This document shows positions 53,901 to 62,442 of a DNA stretch of 64,000 bases, piece by piece. The notes beneath the pieces were generated by a model. The model had not been told where the DNA came from, did no database searches, and saw nothing but the letters and a program-made list of their open reading frames with translations. The stretch comes from Aedes albopictus. Lineage: Eukaryota; Arthropoda; Insecta; Diptera; Culicidae. Within the stretch, counting starts at the first letter, position 1. Every line of letters begins with the position of its first letter. A program made the translations under genes and the position numbers. The DNA lies in contig NC_085137.1 in NCBI RefSeq assembly GCF_035046485.1, positions 39,414,566 through 39,478,565 of the forward strand, given 5' to 3'.

Positions 53901-56841
53901 TTTCCCCAGCAACTTCTTCAGATATTTTCTTTTGTACAAATTCTTCTAGAAGTTTTCCCAAGAATTTCCTCAGGAATTCTTTCTGATTTTCCACAGGAAT
54001 TCTTTCAGAAAGTGTTCCAGAAATTCATTCTGGGAGTTTGCCAGGAAATCCTCTAGGTATTTCCCCAGAAATATCCTTGAAAATGCTTCACAGATTCTGC
54101 CACAAATCTCCCCAAGATTTCTTTCAAAAATTTACCCAAAAACTCCTCTAATTTTTTTTTTTGCAGGAGTTTTGTCGGAAATTTTCCAGAAATTCCTTCT
54201 AGATATTCCCAAAAAATCCTACAGAACTTTCCCAAGGATTTCCAATTGGAAATACCTTCAGGAATTTCCCCAGGAACTCTTCCAGAAATTTCGTCATGAG
54301 CTCTTTTAGAAATTTTCCTGGAATCTTCTCAAGAATTCCTAGAGGACTCTCATTTCGGATTCTCCCATAATATGTTTACGGAAATTTATTCATGAGTTCC
54401 TCTGAAAATTTACCTTGAAAATCTTTCTGAAATTTACCCAAGAGCTCCTCCATGAATTTCTTCAGGAATTTCATCAAAAATTTGTTCAGGAAATTTTCCA
54501 GAAATGCCGCCATGTATTCCACAGAGATAATTCAGGAATTTCCTTATGATTGCCATTGGAAATTCCAAAAGGATTTTTTTCTAAGATATCCCAGGAAATC
54601 TTTCGGGAAGTTTCTTAGAAATTCTTCCAAGAAATTTCTCTGGAATTTCTATTAAAATTTAAAAAAAAATCCTTTTTAAGTTCATCCGAGATTCCTCCAG
54701 GAATTTTCCCAGGATTTATTTTAGAAAATGTCTTAAGGAATCCTTTCAGAAACTTTCAGAAAATAGTTAAGGTACACCGGGGCAAGTTGAAACGGGTGGG
54801 GCAAGATGAAACAGCGAGTTAACATGATGTTTTTTAATGATAATAAACAGTTTGATCGCCATAAAACATAGTTTTTGATTCAAACAATGTTTTAGCGAAG
54901 GAAAAAAATCGAAATTGTATTGAACTCTATTTCAAAACTTCGTGTTTCATCTTGCCCCACCCGTTTCAACTTGCCCCGGTGTACCTTAAAGATCTTCTCC
55001 AAGAAAGTCTAGAGAGATTCATTCAGAAATTTCGCTTGGATTTACTTTTGAAAATGTTCCTGGAAATTCCCGAGGACTTTTATTCATAAATTTCCCCGAG
55101 AATTCCTCCAGAAGTTTTCCCTGAAATTCTTTCAGGAATTTCCCCAGAATTTCTTCCGAAATTCTTCAGTATTTTCTGTAGGAATTTCTCCAGGATATCT
55201 ATTACGAATTTCAGAAGGATTGTTTCCAGGAATTCCACAAGGAACTTCCCCAAAGAAGTCCGCTGGAAGAAGTTCCTAAAGGAGTCCAAGAAGAAGTTCT
55301 TGACGGATTCCGACTAAAAATTATTGGTGACAATCCGGATGGATTTCCAGGATAACTCCCAGAAAGAATTCTTGGAGAAATCTCAGAAGGAACTCCTGGG
55401 GGAATCTTGAAATGAATTCCTGGAGATTTCTGAAGGAATCCCGGTAGGAAGTCTTGAAGAGATCCCAGAAGAAATCGAATACAAAAGCAATCCCGTAAAG
55501 AGCTTCGGTGAAATTTATCGACGGATCTCATATGCCACTCGTGTTGTAATCTCAGATGGAAACACTGAAGGAAATCTAGAAGGAACTATGAGAGCAACCA
55601 ATGAAGTTACTCCTGGAGGAATCTTAGAAGTAGTTCCTGGAGGAATCCTGGAAGGAATTAATGGAGGAACCTCGAATGCAATTCCTGAAGGACAGTTAGC
55701 CTGGAACAGTCCCAAATAGCATTCCTGAATGATTTTCTGGAGAAATCCAAGAAGGAATCCCAGAGGATTTTTTTGAGGAATCATAAGCAACTCCCATAAA
55801 AATCTTGGAGGAATCCCAGAAAGACCTTCTGAAGAAGTTAAGTAAGGAGCTTTTAAATGCATCTCAGAAGGAACTTCTAGAGGAATCACTAGAGGAACTC
55901 ATGGACAAATCTTAAAATGAATTCATGGAGAAATTCCTGATGGAACTCCAAGAATTATACCGGAAGAATTCCTGCGGGAATCTAGGGAAGAAAATTTGTC
56001 TAAACCCCGGGTCGAATACCTGAAAGAATCTTGGTAGCAATGCCTGTAGGAAAGTTGAAAGGAACTTCTGGATAATCTTATGGAGGAATCCTACAAGGAG
56101 CTTCTGGAGGAATTCCGGAAGAAATCCCAGTGGAAATTCGTGGAGGGAGGTCTCAAAAACTCGTGGTGGAAACTCAAAAGAAAACGCTGGAGGAAACCCA
56201 TAAGGAAATCCTGGATGAACCTTAGAAGTAACTCATGTAAGGGTTTCTAATAAAAATTGTAATGAAAATCCAAAAGAATATATTGGAGAATCCCCGGTGA
56301 ACTCCTAATAGATTTTACGGTGGAACTTCTGGAAGAATTTCAAGAAGAACTTCTGCGAAGCCACAAGAAAATTCCCCAATTGATAAAACTATGCTGAATC
56401 TAATCTTTTGTGCCTACATATAAATACTTTTTTTTGTTACTTCACAGTGGTTGCTTCAACGGGCTCTGCACCGGACCGGAAACGTGCACCTGCAAGCCGG
56501 GCTACAAGATGGGTCCATCGGGAAACAAATGTGACGCCACGTGTGATCAACCGTGCCTAAATGGCGTCTGCACTGGCCCCAATACGTGCTCGTGCCACCG
56601 TGGCTACGTTCTGGACGAGACCAATTCGTTCAAGTACACTATTTCGTTCGAAAATCTCTTTTTTGGAAGGTATGATTAACGGAGTCTAATTGTTATCTCA
56701 TTTCTTCGCAGATGTCTTCCCCACTGCCCCAATGGATGTCCCAATGGAGTGTGCTCCGGGCCCAACATGTGCCTCTGCAATGCCGGCTTCATCAAGGATC
56801 GTAGCCTGAAGGGAAGTCAAGCTTGCGTCAAACGAGTCTGA
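44599..56841 (+). CDS. NimB: NimB-like secreted Nimrod protein with seven NIM repeats
   Basis: This is a join of 44599-44931, 45092-45582, 56448-56633 and 56712-56841, about 379 residues. A signal peptide (MFKVFASFLVALCCLKSGLG) is followed by a Gly-rich and N-glycosylation-prone N-terminal region, one CCxGY motif (VCCKGYERN) and seven NIM repeats of the pattern xCxNGxCxxPxxCxCxxGY. The protein ends in ACVKRV with no hydrophobic helix, so it should be secreted. One CCxGY, several NIM repeats and no TM is the NimB architecture. Drosophila NimB members act as secreted factors in haemocyte adhesion and phagocytosis, and Anopheles NimB2 has been linked to defence. The gene lies downstream of the NimA-like gene on the same strand. 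Which NimB paralogue it is cannot be decided from the sequence alone. An AATAAA lies 72 bp past the stop. Confidence 0.88.
45092..45582 (+). CDS. NimB: NimB exon 2: CCxGY and NIM repeats 1-4
   Basis: Acceptor ctctcattccgcag ends at 45091 and donor gtgagt starts at 45583. The exon encodes VQVCCKGYERN, then four NIM repeats (PCYNGLC, GCDNGEC, GCGAGRC, DCGNGVC). It ends two bases into a codon, which the exon at 56448 completes as Asp. The following intron is about 10.9 kb. Confidence 0.92.
45767..46914. mobile_element. CCCGACTAGAA TIR element enclosing a foldback
   Basis: 1148 bp with inverted ends CCCGACTAGAA and TTCTAGTCGGG, flanked by TA. The interior holds a foldback (about 45800-46510) with ATTCAATATCTGTGCTCGGA mirrored by TCCGAGCAGAGATATTGAA. 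TTATAACAAAAT phrases resemble the element at 22107. It lies in the NimB intron. Confidence 0.8.
46915..47325. other. NimB intron stretch, short GGATC-rich repeats
   Basis: About 400 bp between two mobile elements. A short phrase (ATCTGAAATCTGATATTGCATC type) recurs with variation around 47080-47200, suggesting a local tandem region. Confidence 0.35.
47326..48193. mobile_element. CCGTCAAGGCACCATTCACC TA element
   Basis: 868 bp, from CCGTCAAGGCACCATTCACC to GGTGAATGGTGCCTTGACGG, flanked by TA. CACGGTGAATGG and CCATTTACCGTG phrases recur in both halves. It is non-coding. Confidence 0.85.
48206..48905. mobile_element. Long foldback element, AT-rich
   Basis: Arms of about 250 bp (48228-48480 and 48655-48905) pair over most of their length, e.g. 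TCAACCGATTTTAAAC against GTTTAAAATCGGTCAA. The loop contains TTTTTGAGTGATTCCTGATG. A partial copy is at 24100-24540. Confidence 0.75.
49345..49785 (-). mobile_element. tRNA-derived SINE
   Basis: Minus-strand head GGGGCCCGTGGCGTAGTTGG (A box) and ATGGGTTTGATTCCCAGCC (B box), then a body of about 350 bp ending in a T-run on the + strand. It lies in the NimB intron. Confidence 0.8.
49790..51130. other. NimB intron stretch, AT-rich with diverged direct repeats
   Basis: A unit with GAAATTTTGACTCAA, TGTTCCCTACC and GAGATGGGCACTT at 50440-50540 matches, with changes, one at 50130-50230. ATAACAAA-like phrases recur near 50930-51050. No gene seen. Confidence 0.4.
51135..51435. mobile_element. TGCACCAAAGCCGTTTTCCC MITE
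   Basis: 301 bp with near-perfect inverted ends of about 40 bp starting TGCACCAAAGCCGTTTTCCC. A TTATTTCTC and GAGAAATAA pair lies further in, and an extra inner AATGCACCAAGACG lies near the right arm. No TSD was clear. Confidence 0.8.
51510..54769. repeat. GGAATTCC degenerate array, block 6
   Basis: About 3.2 kb of TTCCTCAGGAATTTCCC-like units, with an inverted stretch near 53610-53800 (GGAGTTCCTGAAAATTTCTG). A MITE (54770-54986) ends it. Two subregions (around 52560-53000 and 53990-54360) look like diverged direct copies of each other, each with TCTAGATATTCCCAAAAA near its middle. Confidence 0.8.
54770..54986. mobile_element. AGGTACACCGGGGCAAG MITE, short relative
   Basis: A 217-bp element with inverted ends AGGTACACCGGGGCAAG and CTTGCCCCGGTGTACCT, TA on both sides, and a second inner GGGGCAAGATGAAAC motif. 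The ends match the longer element at 20188-21529, so both may use one transposase. It sits inside a GGAATTCC array in the NimB intron. Confidence 0.85.
54987..56400. repeat. GGAATTCC degenerate array, block 7
   Basis: Array resumes after the MITE and switches orientation near 55270, running to about 50 bp before NimB exon 3. There is no coding content. Confidence 0.78.
56448..56633 (+). CDS. NimB: NimB exon 3: NIM repeats 5-6
   Basis: Acceptor ttgttacttcacag ends at 56447. The exon encodes GCFNGLCTGPETCTCKPGY and PCLNGVCTGPNTCSCHRGY. The donor is taken as gtacac at 56634, which rejoins as NSFKCLPHC and matches the spacing of the other repeats. An alternative donor (gtatga at 56671) would leave a 41-bp intron, too short to be likely. 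If the intron is retained the protein stops at 56677-56679 and loses repeat 7. Confidence 0.85.
56712..56841 (+). CDS. NimB: NimB exon 4: NIM repeat 7 and stop
   Basis: Acceptor tttcttcgcag ends at 56711. The exon encodes CLPHCPNGCPNGVC, then a half repeat ending QACVKRV and TGA at 56839-56841. It has no ATG at its start, so a simple ORF scan misses it. Phase agrees with the donor at 56634. Confidence 0.87.
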
Positions 56842-56918
56842 GGGTGTGATATGATATCATTCTGATGTGATGAAAGATGAAACAAATGTGCTACAAAGTG
56901 AACTTCAAAGCAAATAAA
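56842..56918 (+). terminator. NimB 3' UTR with poly(A) signal
   Basis: AATAAA lies at 56913-56918, 72 bp after the NimB stop. This is a normal distance for an insect 3' end. Confidence 0.6.
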
Positions 56919-57697
56919 TGGAGCAGAATTGCACACGCTGTTGTAGTTGTTGTTGTTTTTGTCGAAACGATCCCGAAAGGCCATCTGGGATATCGCAAAG
57001 CGACACTTGTGGAGAATGAATATATAAGAAGAACATATGGTGTACATAGGCAGGCGAATGCAGAACGATTTTGCTGCGATAAACATAGGGTCACAGTCAC
57101 ATTTGAAATCACCGCAAAACAACAAGTATACTGTCTTTCTAAAGTTTGTGATCACCTTTAACTGTTTCAACAAATAGATTTGGTGTTAGCTCTGATAATC
57201 ATTTGATTTTTTTATTTGGAATAATATTAATGCTCGCGTTCAGAAACATTGTAACAACTATTGTTACAGTAAACTTTTCCCCTATAATCATGTAGTTGTA
57301 TTTCTCATAATTTATATTTGCTGTGTAAACCTAAATTGTGGTTGATTATTTGATCATAATGATCAGTTTGGTTTATTATTCAGATTCAATCAGATCAAAG
57401 TTTTTAAGGTGCCCTTTGAGGTCCCAAACAACTGTGCAAAATTTGGGTATGATTGGTTTGGCCTACATTTTGCGCATCACGATTGAAATGTGTATGGGAT
57501 TTTATATGGGAAATCATACTTTTTCGTATTTTTCTTGAAAGTTGCCCAAAATTGTCCTACATCACAAAACAGCTAATGTTAAAATATAGCACAGGATGTG
57601 TCGAAAAACTTTGTCGAAGATCACAAAGCGATCCGATGCATGTGGAAAACTAAACACTCTTCGAAAGTCAGGCCAAAAATTGAGATTTTTTCCTTTA
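56919..57697. other. Region after NimB, AT-rich, one dispersed repeat
   Basis: Phrases near 57400-57560 (GGGATTTTATATGGGAAATC, TGCAAAATTTGGGTATG) resemble the sequence at 24400-24510, so part of it is a dispersed repeat. No gene was recognised. Confidence 0.4.
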
Positions 57698-58615
57698 GGG
57701 GTGGTGGGGGTAAAGTGGACAGGTGGGGTAAAATGGACAGGGTACAATTTCATGGCTTTTATTGTTTTTCAAAATGTTTCAACGATTGAAGCTTATGCCT
57801 AAGCAAAGCATGAATCATTATACTTTTGCTGATCTTGAACATCAAAATCAAATAAACCTCTTCAAGATAACAAAAACTTAAAAAATCACGTGAAAAATCG
57901 GAAATGATGTAAAATCTGCTTATAATTGCCAAGGTTTTCTCGTAAGTTATTTTCACATTATAACAAGTTTTACACCCTTAACCAATAAAGTCCACGTAGA
58001 AGAATATGTTTGACCGAAAAAAAAAAGTTTTGTAAAAAGAAAATTTTGGAAATAATTTTACCAAAATCAGACCGTGGGGGTAAAATGGACAATCGGTTCA
58101 AATTTAACCAAAATTTCCAACCAAATCAGCCGTCATACCTATCGTGAGATAGTTGAAGTAAAAAGTTATTAAAAAGATATTTTATATCAACAAAATATAA
58201 TTTTCATCCAAAACAGTGCTTGTTTTTTACCCTATTTTTACAATAATTATTTAAGTGTGTTTCAAAGTTTGTATTAAAAGTTTAAAAACAACAAAATGAA
58301 GGTATCGTATGAAATTTGATAGTTTGTATTTAGAAACATAGAAACAATATGCTGTTATATAACTTTTAACGACTTGTTCATTTTACCCCATCGATTGTCC
58401 ATTTTACCCCCACCAATTTTTTTCACGCTATTTTAATGCACGATTTGGTGAAGAAAATAATCAAAGAAAACAATTTTTTTTAAAGGCAATCCCTTACAAG
58501 ATTTTTAGAGTATATCATTACCTTCCATGTTACTCGGAAAGGCAGATGGATTTTACCGCATTTCCGCGGGAAACGACCAAAATGCTTAGGTTGTCCACTT
58601 TACCCCCACCACCCC
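57698..58615. mobile_element. GGGGTGGTGGGGGTAAA TA element
   Basis: 918 bp, from GGGGTGGTGGGGGTAAAGTG to CACTTTACCCCCACCACCCC, flanked by TA. Inner copies of GGTAAAATGGAC and GTCCATTTTACCCC face each other. It ends 6 bp before CAGGGGATAG copy 4. Non-coding. Confidence 0.85.
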
Positions 58616-59021
58616 TACATACAGAGAATAGATGAAATGATCGGGACAGACACAATTTTCACACGGTAAAGGCTGGGTATGCTGCGCAATTCAGATCCCA
58701 TTTTGATCCACTAGCCTCTGCCCAGCAACTCCTATCCCTACCTCCACGCGGTACCGGCCGGAAACTATGAGCAACCTTAGGGAAGATCGGGTAACCAACC
58801 CCGGTGGGAACTTTAGTCGTAGGCTGACAGGGAAGGGGGGTTTACTTCGGCAAACCTGAGCGTCTGTTCTCCAGGAGGAGCGGCTCACAACAGCGTCTGA
58901 TCCCCATGTTAGGGGCGGCTGATCTACGTCCGAGTGCCAGGGAAGGACTCTAAGCTCAACTGTGCACTATGGTCCTCCGGAAAGTAGGGGGTTGGTGTCA
59001 GGCCCTACGAGCCAGCCGTAA

Positions 59022-59555
59022 AAAACCATTGTAACGGAAAATCAGCAACAGAACAATACGAACCGAGACCAACGGCAACGACCCCAGCGAACAAAAAGGA
59101 CTTGCGATTGGAAACTCGGTACGTGGAACTGCCGATCTCTCAACTTCATTGGGAGCACCCGCATACTCGCCGATCTACTGAAGGACCGCGGGTTCGGCAT
59201 CGTAGCGCTGCAGGAGGTGTGTTGGACAGGATCCATGGTGCGATCGTTTAGAGGTAATCATACCATCTACCAGAGCTGCGGCAACACACGCGAGCTGGGA
59301 ACAGCTTTCATCGTGATGGGTGATATGCAGAGGCGCGTGATCGGTTGGTGGCCGATCGACGAAAGAATGTGCAGGTTGAGGATCAAGGGCCGATTCTTCA
59401 ACTTCAGCATAATAAACGTGCACAGCCCACACTCCGGAAGTACTGATGATGACAAGGACGCATTTTACGCGCAGCTCGAACGCGAGTACGATCGCTGCCC
59501 AAGCCACGACGTCAAGATCATCATAGGTGATTTGAACGCTCAGGTAGGCCAGTAG
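59022..59555 (+). pseudogene. RTE endonuclease segment (ends at a premature TAG)
   Basis: An open frame from just after a TAA at 59019-59021 to TAG at 59553-59555; there is no ATG near its start and the first ATG is at 59235. It shows the APE-type endonuclease motifs GTWNCRSL (Asn), ALQEVCW (Glu) and GDLNAQ (Asp/Asn). The matching SDHYLV motif lies in the next frame. The similarity continues past the TAG in the same frame (FSAHQQTNENGLRLIDFAA) up to a frameshift near 59645, so the break is a disabling mutation and not a natural gene end. Confidence 0.85.
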
Positions 59556-59647
59556 GAGGAATTCAGATCGACGATTGGTAAGTTCAGCGCCCACCAGCAG
59601 ACGAACGAAAACGGCCTACGACTCATTGATTTCGCCGCCCCAAAAAT

Positions 59648-62023
59648 ATGGCCATACGTAACACCTTTTTCCAACACAGCCTCCCTTATCGTTACACCTG
59701 GAGATCACCACAGCAGACGGAATCTCAAATCAACCACGTTCTGATTGACGGACGGCACTTCTCCGACATTATCGACGTCAGGACCTATCGTGGCGCCACC
59801 ATCGACTCCGACCACTATCTGGTGATGGTTAAACTGCGCCCAAAACTCTCCATCATCAACAATGTACGGTACCGGCGACCGCCACGGTACAACCTAGAGC
59901 GACTGAAGCAACCAGATGTCGCCTCAGCATACGCGCAGAATCTCGAAGACGCGTTGCCAGACGAGGGCGAGCTCGATGAGGCCCCTCTAGAGGACTGCTG
60001 GAGTACAGTGAAAGCAGCCATCAACGACGCAGCCGAGAGCACCATCGGGTACGTGGAACGGAATCGACGGAACGAATGGTTCGACGAAGAGTGCAGAACG
60101 GTTTTGGAGGAGAAGAACGCAGCGAGGGCGGTAATGCTGCAGCAAGGGACTCGACAGAACGTGGAACGTTACAAACAGAAGCGGAAACAGCAGACCCGCC
60201 TCTTTCGGGAGAAAAAGCGCCGCCTGGAAGAAGCGGAGTGTGAAGAGATGGAACTGCTGTGCCGTTCCCAAGAAACACGGAAGTTCTATCAGAAGCTCAA
60301 CGCATCCCGCAACGGCTTCGTGCCGCGAGCCGAAATATGCAGGGATAAAGACGGAGGTCTCTTGACGAACGGACGTGAGGTGATCGAAAGATGGAAGCAG
60401 CACTTCGATCAGCACCTGAACGGCGTGGAGAACGTAGGCACGGGAGCCCACGGCAACGGAAGGAACGACGACGCCAGTGCAACGGAGGACGGAAATGAAC
60501 CAACTCCCACGCTGAGGGAAGTTAAGGATGCCATTCACCAGCTCAAAACCAACAAAGCAGCTGGTAAGGATGGTATCGCAGCAGAACTCATCAAGATGGG
60601 CCCAGAAAAGTTGGCCACCTGTCTGCATCGGCTGATAGTCAGGATCTGGGAAACCGAACAGCTACCGGAGGAGTGGAAGGAAGGGGTAATCTGCCCCATT
60701 CACAAGAAAGGCGACCATTTGGAATGTGAGAACTTCAGGGCGATCACTATTTTGAATGCTGCCTACAAAATGCTATCCCAGATCATCTTCCGTCGTCTGT
60801 CACCTAAAACAAATGACTTCGTGGGAAGTTATCAAGCCGGCTTCATCGACGGCCGGTCGACAACGGACCAGATCTTCACCGTACGGCAAATCCTCCAGAA
60901 ATGCCGTGAATACCAGGTCCCAACGCATCACCTGTTCATCGACTTCAAAGCGGCATACGACAGTATCGACCGCGCAGAGCTATGGAGAATCATGGACGAA
61001 AACGGCTTTCCTGGGAAGCTGACTAGACTGATTAAAGCAACGATGGACGGTGTGCAAAACTGCGTAAGGGTTTCGGGTGAACTATCCAGCTCATTCGAAT
61101 CTCGCCGGGGACTGCAACAAGGTGACGGACTCTCATGTCTACTCTTCAACATCGCTCTGGAAGGTGTGATGCGACGAGCCGGGCTCAACAGCCGGGGAAC
61201 GATTTTCACAAAATCCGATCAATTTGTGTGCTTTGCGGACGACATGGACATTATCGCTAGAACATTTGGAACGGTGGCAGAACTATACACTCGCCTGAAA
61301 CGCGAAGCAGCAAAGGTCGGACTGGTGGTGAATGCCTCAAAAACAAAGTACATGCTGGTAGGCGGAACCGAAAACGACCGGATCCGTCTGGGTAGTAATG
61401 TTACGATAGACGGGGATATTTTCGAGGTGGTGGAGGAATTCATCTACCTCGGATCCATACTGACGGCTGACAACAACGTGAGCCGTGAAATTCGGAGGCG
61501 CATCATCAGCGGAAGTCGGGCCTACTACGGGCTCCAGAAGAAACTGCGGTCGAAAAAGATTCACCCACGCACCAAATGCACCATGTACAAAACGCTAATA
61601 AGACCGGTTATCCTCTACGGGCACGAGACATGGACCATGCTCGAGGAGGACCTACAAGCACTCGGAGTTTTCGAGCGACGCGTGCTAAGAACGATCTTCG
61701 GCGGTGTGCAGGAGAACGGTGTGTGGCGGAGAAGGATGAACCACGAGCTCGCTGCACTTTACGGCGAACCCAGCATCCAGAAGGTGGCCAAAGCCGGAAG
61801 GATACGGTGGGCAGGGCATGTTGCAAGAATGCCGGACAACAACCCTGCAAAGCTGGTGTTTGCAACTGATCCGGTAGGCACAAGAAGGCGTGGAGCGCAG
61901 AGAGCACGATGGGCGGACCAGGTGGAGCGTGACTTGGCGAGCATCGGGCGCGATCGAGGATGGAGAGCGGCAGCCACGAACCGAGTATTGTGGCGTACTA
62001 TTGTTGATTATGTCTTGTCTTAA
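59648..62023 (+). CDS. RTE endonuclease C-terminus and reverse transcriptase, 791 aa
   Basis: The frame opens with the end of the endonuclease (FFQHSLPYRYTWRSPQQTES, then SDHYLV with the catalytic Asp-His). Reverse transcriptase blocks follow: FRAITILNAAYKMLSQ, GSYQAGFIDGRSTTDQ, FIDFKAAYDSIDR (motif A), GLQQGDGLSCLLFN (motif B), FADD (motif C) and VNASKTKYM (motif D). The tail GRIRWAGHVARMPDNNPAKL is typical of the RTE C-terminus. The domain is uninterrupted and all catalytic Asp residues are present. The annotated ATG is only the first Met after the frameshift; the native start would be in the upstream endonuclease frame. Function: target-primed reverse transcription. Confidence 0.9.
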   Translation: MAIRNTFFQHSLPYRYTWRSPQQTESQINHVLIDGRHFSDIIDVRTYRGATIDSDHYLVMVKLRPKLSIINNVRYRRPPRYNLERLKQPDVASAYAQNLEDALPDEGELDEAPLEDCWSTVKAAINDAAESTIGYVERNRRNEWFDEECRTVLEEKNAARAVMLQQGTRQNVERYKQKRKQQTRLFREKKRRLEEAECEEMELLCRSQETRKFYQKLNASRNGFVPRAEICRDKDGGLLTNGREVIERWKQHFDQHLNGVENVGTGAHGNGRNDDASATEDGNEPTPTLREVKDAIHQLKTNKAAGKDGIAAELIKMGPEKLATCLHRLIVRIWETEQLPEEWKEGVICPIHKKGDHLECENFRAITILNAAYKMLSQIIFRRLSPKTNDFVGSYQAGFIDGRSTTDQIFTVRQILQKCREYQVPTHHLFIDFKAAYDSIDRAELWRIMDENGFPGKLTRLIKATMDGVQNCVRVSGELSSSFESRRGLQQGDGLSCLLFNIALEGVMRRAGLNSRGTIFTKSDQFVCFADDMDIIARTFGTVAELYTRLKREAAKVGLVVNASKTKYMLVGGTENDRIRLGSNVTIDGDIFEVVEEFIYLGSILTADNNVSREIRRRIISGSRAYYGLQKKLRSKKIHPRTKCTMYKTLIRPVILYGHETWTMLEEDLQALGVFERRVLRTIFGGVQENGVWRRRMNHELAALYGEPSIQKVAKAGRIRWAGHVARMPDNNPAKLVFATDPVGTRRRGAQRARWADQVERDLASIGRDRGWRAAATNRVLWRTIVDYVLS

Positions 62024-62442
62024 TGATGTTGAACAAATAAATGTATGTATGTAGACACAATTTCCCCCTTTCAAAAAATGTTCAACTAGCTTTAACTTTT
62101 CGAAAAGTGCATCAAATATTCTCAAATTTTCACTGTAAGTTCATCATCTATAGTTGTGTATCAGTGGTCCAAATTTGGAAACGATCGGGCTATTTTGCAC
62201 GAAGTTATAAAGATTCTTAAAAAAGGTATAACTATCTGATAGCCAACTTTGAGCTCTCCAGGTTCAATGAACCGATTACAATGAAATTTTAGGCATTTAT
62301 GAACTATAGTTCATTATATATAATGAACTCTGAAAAACGTTCGATTTAACTTGAAATTCTTAACACGAGAAAAAGTAATAGCGATTTCATTTATTTCACG
62401 ATTTTTCAGTAAATTGGTCTATTTGTAATATGCATCACATTA

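Larger units (their letters stand above)
58659..62052 (+). mobile_element. RTE-clade non-LTR retrotransposon, near full length, inactivated
   Basis: A 3.4 kb LINE. An 11-bp duplication (agacacaattt) at 58648-58658 and 62053-62063 bounds it, and it ends in the short tandem tail aaataaatgtatgtatgt, typical of RTE. About 360 bp of 5' UTR-like sequence precedes an AP-endonuclease coding region (59022-59555: GTWNCRSL, ALQEVCW, IIGDLNAQ). A TAG at 59553-59555 and a single-base frameshift near 59640-59650 separate it from the reverse-transcriptase frame. The duplicated target lies inside a CAGGGGATAG-family element, so this insertion is younger than its host. The closest recognised relatives are mosquito RTE elements such as JAM1 (family call from motifs only). 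Confidence 0.9.

Noticed and set aside
59987..60628. 213-codon minus-strand frame inside the RTE
   Set aside because: Shadow of the reverse-transcriptase reading frame.
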